DNA of 64,000 nucleotides. It comes from Halalkalibacter sp. APA_J-10(15) (GTDB taxonomy: Bacteria; Bacillota; Bacilli; Bacillales; Bacillaceae_D). Shown here one piece after another: positions 60,794 through 64,000 of the stretch. A program made the position numbers and the translations under genes. Where the stretch lies: assembly GCF_023017105.1 (NCBI RefSeq), contig NZ_JALKEV010000007.1, positions 169,647 to 233,646 on the forward strand. The letters are read 5' to 3'. How positions within the stretch are numbered: position 1 is the first letter of the stretch; every line of letters begins with the position of its first letter. The notes under the pieces are model-generated. The model had not been told where the DNA came from, ran no database searches, and saw only the letters and a list, made by a program, of their open reading frames with translations.

Positions 60794-63220
60794 GTGAGAG
60801 AGAAACTCGTATTGATCGGAAATGGTATGGCGGGGATACGAACACTAGAGGAAATCATTAAGAAGGATTCTAATCGCTATGAGATGACGGTGTTTGGTGA
60901 AGAGCCACATCCTAACTATAATCGTATTTTGCTTTCGTCGGTTTTGCAGGGAGATGCGGACGTAAGTGATATTGTTTTAAATGATTATGATTGGTACAAG
61001 GAAAATGATGTCACTTTACACACCGGTGATCCGATTGTAAAGGTGGATACGAAGAAGCAAGTCGTTTATAGCGAAAAAGGTATTGAAACCCCTTATGATA
61101 AGCTTATTTTTGCGACGGGATCGAATCCTTTTATGCTACCTCTTCCAGGTGCAGACAAAGAAGGAGTTATTGCCTTCCGTAATATTAAAGACTGTGAAAC
61201 GATGATAGAAACGTCTAAAAACTATAAGAAGGCAGCAGTTATTGGTGGCGGTCTTCTTGGTTTAGAGGCAGCTCGTGGCTTATTGAATTTAAATATGGAA
61301 GTAGATGTTATTCATATTGCTGATACTTTAATGGAGCGTCAGCTAGATAATCAAGCTGGAAAGATGCTTCAAGAAGAGCTCGAGAGTCAAGGGATGAACT
61401 TTTTACTTAAAGCGCAGACGGAGAAAATTCTTGGAAAAGGCCGAGTGACAGGGTTAAAATTCAAAGATGGTACGAGCATTCAAGCTGATTTAGTAGTGAT
61501 GGCTGTTGGAATTAAGCCGAACATTGAATTAGCACAAAAATGCGGCTTGAAAACAGAGCGAGCGATCATGGTCAATGATTATATGGAAACTAATATCGAG
61601 AATGTATACGCTGTTGGGGAATGTGCTCAGCATAGAGGGATTGCATATGGTTTAGTAGCTCCTTTGTACGAACAAGGAAAAGTGTTGGCAGAACACTTAT
61701 GTACAAATGAAGTGAAAAATAAACCAGGCTACCAAGGTTCTATCGTATACACACAGTTAAAGGTATCAGGTGTAAATGTATTCTCAGCGGGGAATTTCCA
61801 AGATGGTGAGAATACAAAAGCGATTCGTGTACACGATGAATTTGAAGGGATATACAAGAAAGTAGTTGTACAGGATAACAAGGTTATTGGTGCTGTATTA
61901 TTTGGTGATACATCAGATTCGCCAAGAATTCTCGATATGATTCGAACAGAGCAAGATATTTCGGGTATGAGTAAAGTGGCGATTTTGCCTTCTGAAAATG
62001 GCGGAGGCTCCACGGAAAGCCCAGTTGTTGCTATGGCAGATAGTGAGACGATTTGTGGCTGTAATGGTGTGTCTAAAGGGGACATTTGTACAGCAATTAA
62101 AGAGCAAGGTCTGTCAACTGTTGAAGAGGTGAAGCAATGTACGAATGCTGGTCGTTCATGTGGTGGGTGTAAGCCACTCGTGGCTGATCTTATTTCCTTA
62201 ACAACTGGTGAAGAGTTAGGAGATACGAAGGAACCAATGTGTGGATGTACGGAGCACACTCATGAGGAAGTTGTTGCACAAATTCGCGAGTTAGGCTTGT
62301 CACATCCACGTGAAGTGATGAATGTTCTTGGCTGGAAGTCGGATGAAGGGTGTTCAAAATGTCGTCCTGCTATCAACTATTATTTGAAGATGGTTGATCC
62401 GATTAATAATGCCGATGACCCAACATCAAGATTTATTAATGAGCGTGCCCATGCCAACATTAATCATAATGGTACATTTACAGTCGTACCGAGAATGTAT
62501 GGTGGGGTTACTGATGCTGAGCAACTAAGAAAAATCGCTGATGTTGCTGATAAATATGAAGTACCTTTACTTAAAGTAACAGGTGGTCAGCGTATTGATT
62601 TAGTCGGGATTGAAAAAGATAACTTACCTAAAGTATGGAAAGATCTTGGGATGAAGTCCGGATCGGCCTATGCAAAAGCATTGCGTACGGTGAAAACGTG
62701 TGTAGGAGCTCAATTCTGTCGATTTGGTACGCAAGATTCAATTGGACTCGGTCAAGAGTTAGAGAAAAAGTTTGAGTATATTAATACCCCTCACAAAGTC
62801 AAAATGGCTGTATCCGCTTGTCCGCGTAACTGTGCGGAATCGGGTATTAAGGACTTTGGTATTGTTGGCGTAGATGGTGGATGGGAACTGTATGTAGCTG
62901 GTAACGGAGGGGTTGACCTACGTGCAGGTGACTTATTCTGTAAAGTGAAAACGAAGGAAGAAATCATTGATATTATTAGTGCCTTCATGCAATATTATCG
63001 TGAAAATGCACGTTACCTAGAGCGTACTTCACACTTTGTTGAGCGTGTTGGTTTGGATCATATGAAGAAGGTTATCTTAGAGGACGAAGAAGGTCGTCAA
63101 GTATTAATTGAACGTATGGAAGTCGCCCTTTCTCAATTGTCTGATCCTTGGAAGGAAATCGTTGAGCAAGAGGAGAAGCAGTCAGAGTTTAAAACGAGTA
63201 ATGTTGAAATTGTTCAATAA
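60794..63220 (+). CDS. nasD: Assimilatory nitrite reductase large subunit
   Basis: 808 residues. FAD and NADH Rossmann domains (LVLIGNGMAGIRTLEE; AAVIGGGLLGLEAARGL), BFD-like [2Fe-2S] cysteines (TICGCNG..RSCGGCKP; MCGCTE..CSKC), ferredoxin-like half domain and the complete sirohaem/4Fe-4S cysteine set (TVKTCVGAQFCRFG, SACPRNCAESGIKDFGIVG). Reduces nitrite to ammonium with NADH. GTG start 28 bases after nasF, AGGAGCG upstream. Works with NasE encoded directly downstream. Confidence 0.94.
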   Translation: MREKLVLIGNGMAGIRTLEEIIKKDSNRYEMTVFGEEPHPNYNRILLSSVLQGDADVSDIVLNDYDWYKENDVTLHTGDPIVKVDTKKQVVYSEKGIETPYDKLIFATGSNPFMLPLPGADKEGVIAFRNIKDCETMIETSKNYKKAAVIGGGLLGLEAARGLLNLNMEVDVIHIADTLMERQLDNQAGKMLQEELESQGMNFLLKAQTEKILGKGRVTGLKFKDGTSIQADLVVMAVGIKPNIELAQKCGLKTERAIMVNDYMETNIENVYAVGECAQHRGIAYGLVAPLYEQGKVLAEHLCTNEVKNKPGYQGSIVYTQLKVSGVNVFSAGNFQDGENTKAIRVHDEFEGIYKKVVVQDNKVIGAVLFGDTSDSPRILDMIRTEQDISGMSKVAILPSENGGGSTESPVVAMADSETICGCNGVSKGDICTAIKEQGLSTVEEVKQCTNAGRSCGGCKPLVADLISLTTGEELGDTKEPMCGCTEHTHEEVVAQIRELGLSHPREVMNVLGWKSDEGCSKCRPAINYYLKMVDPINNADDPTSRFINERAHANINHNGTFTVVPRMYGGVTDAEQLRKIADVADKYEVPLLKVTGGQRIDLVGIEKDNLPKVWKDLGMKSGSAYAKALRTVKTCVGAQFCRFGTQDSIGLGQELEKKFEYINTPHKVKMAVSACPRNCAESGIKDFGIVGVDGGWELYVAGNGGVDLRAGDLFCKVKTKEEIIDIISAFMQYYRENARYLERTSHFVERVGLDHMKKVILEDEEGRQVLIERMEVALSQLSDPWKEIVEQEEKQSEFKTSNVEIVQ

Positions 63221-63234
63221 TGGAGGAACCTAAA

Positions 63235-63558
63235 ATGAGTCAAACAAAAAGCGCAAAAAAAGTTCAGGTTGCTTATGTTTCTGATCTATCGATCGGAGTA
63301 GGAAAACGAGTAAAGGTAGCGGATGAAGAAATTGCATTATTCAAGCAAAAAAATGGAGATGTTCGTGCCATTCAAAACAGCTGTCCACACAAAGGAGGTC
63401 CATTGTCAGAAGGAATTGTAAGTGGTGAACATGTCTTCTGTCCATTACATGATTGGAAGATTAATATGAAAGATGGACGCGTTCAAGCACCTGATGAAGG
63501 TTGTGTGAAGCGCTATGATGTTGAAATTAAAGATGATGCCGTTTTTATATTTGTTTAA
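63235..63558 (+). CDS. nasE: Nitrite reductase small subunit (Rieske type)
   Basis: 107 residues. Rieske [2Fe-2S] ligands CPHKGGPLSEG and CPLHDWKINMKDG. Forms NADH nitrite reductase with NasD. ATG 63235 lies six bases after the GGAGG that overlaps the nasD stop region; ATG 63220 precedes this ribosome site and is rejected. A terminator follows. Confidence 0.92.
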   Translation: MSQTKSAKKVQVAYVSDLSIGVGKRVKVADEEIALFKQKNGDVRAIQNSCPHKGGPLSEGIVSGEHVFCPLHDWKINMKDGRVQAPDEGCVKRYDVEIKDDAVFIFV

Positions 63559-63563
63559 GTTTA

Positions 63564-63605
63564 AAAGTGCTCAAAGAGGTTATTAACTCTTTTGAGTGCT
63601 TTTTC
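63564..63605 (+). terminator. Terminator of nasFDE operon
   Basis: AGTGCTCAAAGAG pairs with CTCTTTTGAGTGCT (two wobbles, one bulge, loop GTTATTAA), followed by TTTTTCT. Confidence 0.8.
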
Positions 63606-63624
63606 TATTATATGGGTTTAAAAC

Positions 63625-63641
63625 CACGTGTTCTACACGTG
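63625..63641 (+). repeat. Subterminal hairpin of IS left end
   Basis: CACGTGT (63625-63631), loop TCT, ACACGTG (63635-63641): perfect 7-bp stem, of the sort bound by TnpA as single-stranded DNA. Confidence 0.6.
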
Positions 63642-63747
63642 TGAAAATAAAACTTCTAGAGTGGTAAAGTGACAGAAAAAATCTCCAATCGTTATAATAG
63701 AAAATGGCCGTCAAACCAACTTCTATAAAACGAAAGGAGACCTACTC

Positions 63748-64000
63748 ATGTCGAGTGACAATAGTTTATCACACACGAGGTGGAATTGTAAGTATCACAT
63801 AGTATTCATACCTAAGTACAGAAGGAAAGTCATTTATGGAAAATTAAGAAAAGATATAGGTGCAATCCTAAGAAGGTTATGCGAAATGAAAGATGTCGAA
63901 ATCATCGAAGCACATGCCATGAAGGACCACATTCATATGTTAGTAAAGATACCTCCTAAATTATCTGTGTCGCATTTTATGGGCTACTTAAAGGGAAAAA
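63748..64000 (+). CDS. tnpA: IS200/IS605 transposase TnpA, 3'-truncated by window
   Basis: 84 visible residues of a normal ~150. Y1 HUH single-strand transposase: TRWNCKYHIVFIPKYRRKVIYG start and metal-binding H61-I-H63 in KDHIHMLVKIPPK; the catalytic Tyr lies outside the window. ATG follows AAAGGAGA. No frameshift in the visible part, so the gene may be intact. Whether a TnpB gene follows cannot be seen. Confidence 0.92.
   Translation, partial: MSSDNSLSHTRWNCKYHIVFIPKYRRKVIYGKLRKDIGAILRRLCEMKDVEIIEAHAMKDHIHMLVKIPPKLSVSHFMGYLKGK

Larger units (their letters stand above)
63610..64000 (+). mobile_element. IS200/IS605-type insertion sequence, left part
   Basis: The last 390 bases carry a Y1 transposase gene preceded by a subterminal hairpin (63625-63641), the typical left end of IS200/IS605 elements, which lack terminal inverted repeats. 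The left boundary is approximate and the right end is beyond the window. It lies just after the nas terminator. Confidence 0.75.

Noticed and set aside
61729-62259. 176-codon antisense frame inside nasD
   Set aside because: Mirror of the Cys-rich BFD region; no start signal.

Overview
The window looks like a chromosomal segment of a low-GC, spore-former-type Bacillaceae. Gene families and orthologue order match Bacillus (nas genes, BmrA, MgtE with an M-box, YesMN-like and LacI-type sugar loci, cre, TnrA and PhoP boxes). TTG and GTG starts are common. The mature parts of the surface lipoproteins are strongly acidic, which I take as a hint, not proof, of an alkaliphilic or salt-tolerant relative such as Halalkalibacter/Alkalihalobacillus. 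No rRNA, tRNA or CRISPR array was seen.

Layout. 1-2.9 kb: 3' part of a SulP anion transporter and a ROK regulator. 3-17 kb: a glycan-use locus with an AraC regulator divergent from a GH3 beta-glucosidase, a YesM/YesN-like two-component pair, a binding-protein ABC importer (lipoprotein and two permeases, no ATPase), an intracellular GH42 and a GH30. 17.2-27.2 kb: a second locus, probably for pectin fragments, with a LacI regulator, another ABC importer without ATPase, a YesL-like protein, a PadR/DUF4188 pair, an AraC regulator and a secreted modular pectate lyase (CBM35, SLH region, PL10). 27.3-32.5 kb: a PhnD-C-E-E importer with a cytoplasmic 5'-nucleotidase-like phosphoesterase behind a near-ideal PhoP box array. 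32.8-43.4 kb: drug-defence and envelope genes: BmrA-like exporter and UvrA-like ATPase divergent from a double-MerR regulator and a polysaccharide deacetylase, then HtpX, a low-molecular-weight tyrosine phosphatase, a Vga-like ABC-F protein with a transcription attenuator, and a methyltransferase. 43.5-53.1 kb: flavoprotein remnant, MFS carrier, Mg2+-controlled mgtE, orphan histidine kinase, chemoreceptor, nitroreductase, and a GntR/ABC operon. 53.2-63.6 kb: the assimilatory nitrate/nitrite locus nasA-B-C and nasF-D-E with two TnrA/GlnR-type boxes. 63.6 kb to the end: the left part of an IS200/IS605-type insertion sequence cut by the window edge.

How it works together. Catabolite control is written into the sugar loci as cre sites, and both sugar importers must borrow an MsmX-type ATPase encoded elsewhere. 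Each of the three binding-protein genes is followed by an intercistronic hairpin that should favour excess binding protein. The most interesting regulatory DNA is (i) the mgtE leader, where an M-box and its terminator are followed by a small open frame with a strong ribosome site and an acidic/proline start (MDLSPEPES), plus mutually exclusive pairings around the mgtE ribosome site, reminiscent of MgtL-type Mg2+ sensing; (ii) the four-segment attenuator with a three-codon leader in front of the Vga-like gene; (iii) twin palindromes 94 bp apart before the second ABC operon; and (iv) a small dispersed intergenic repeat with nine copies in two clusters.
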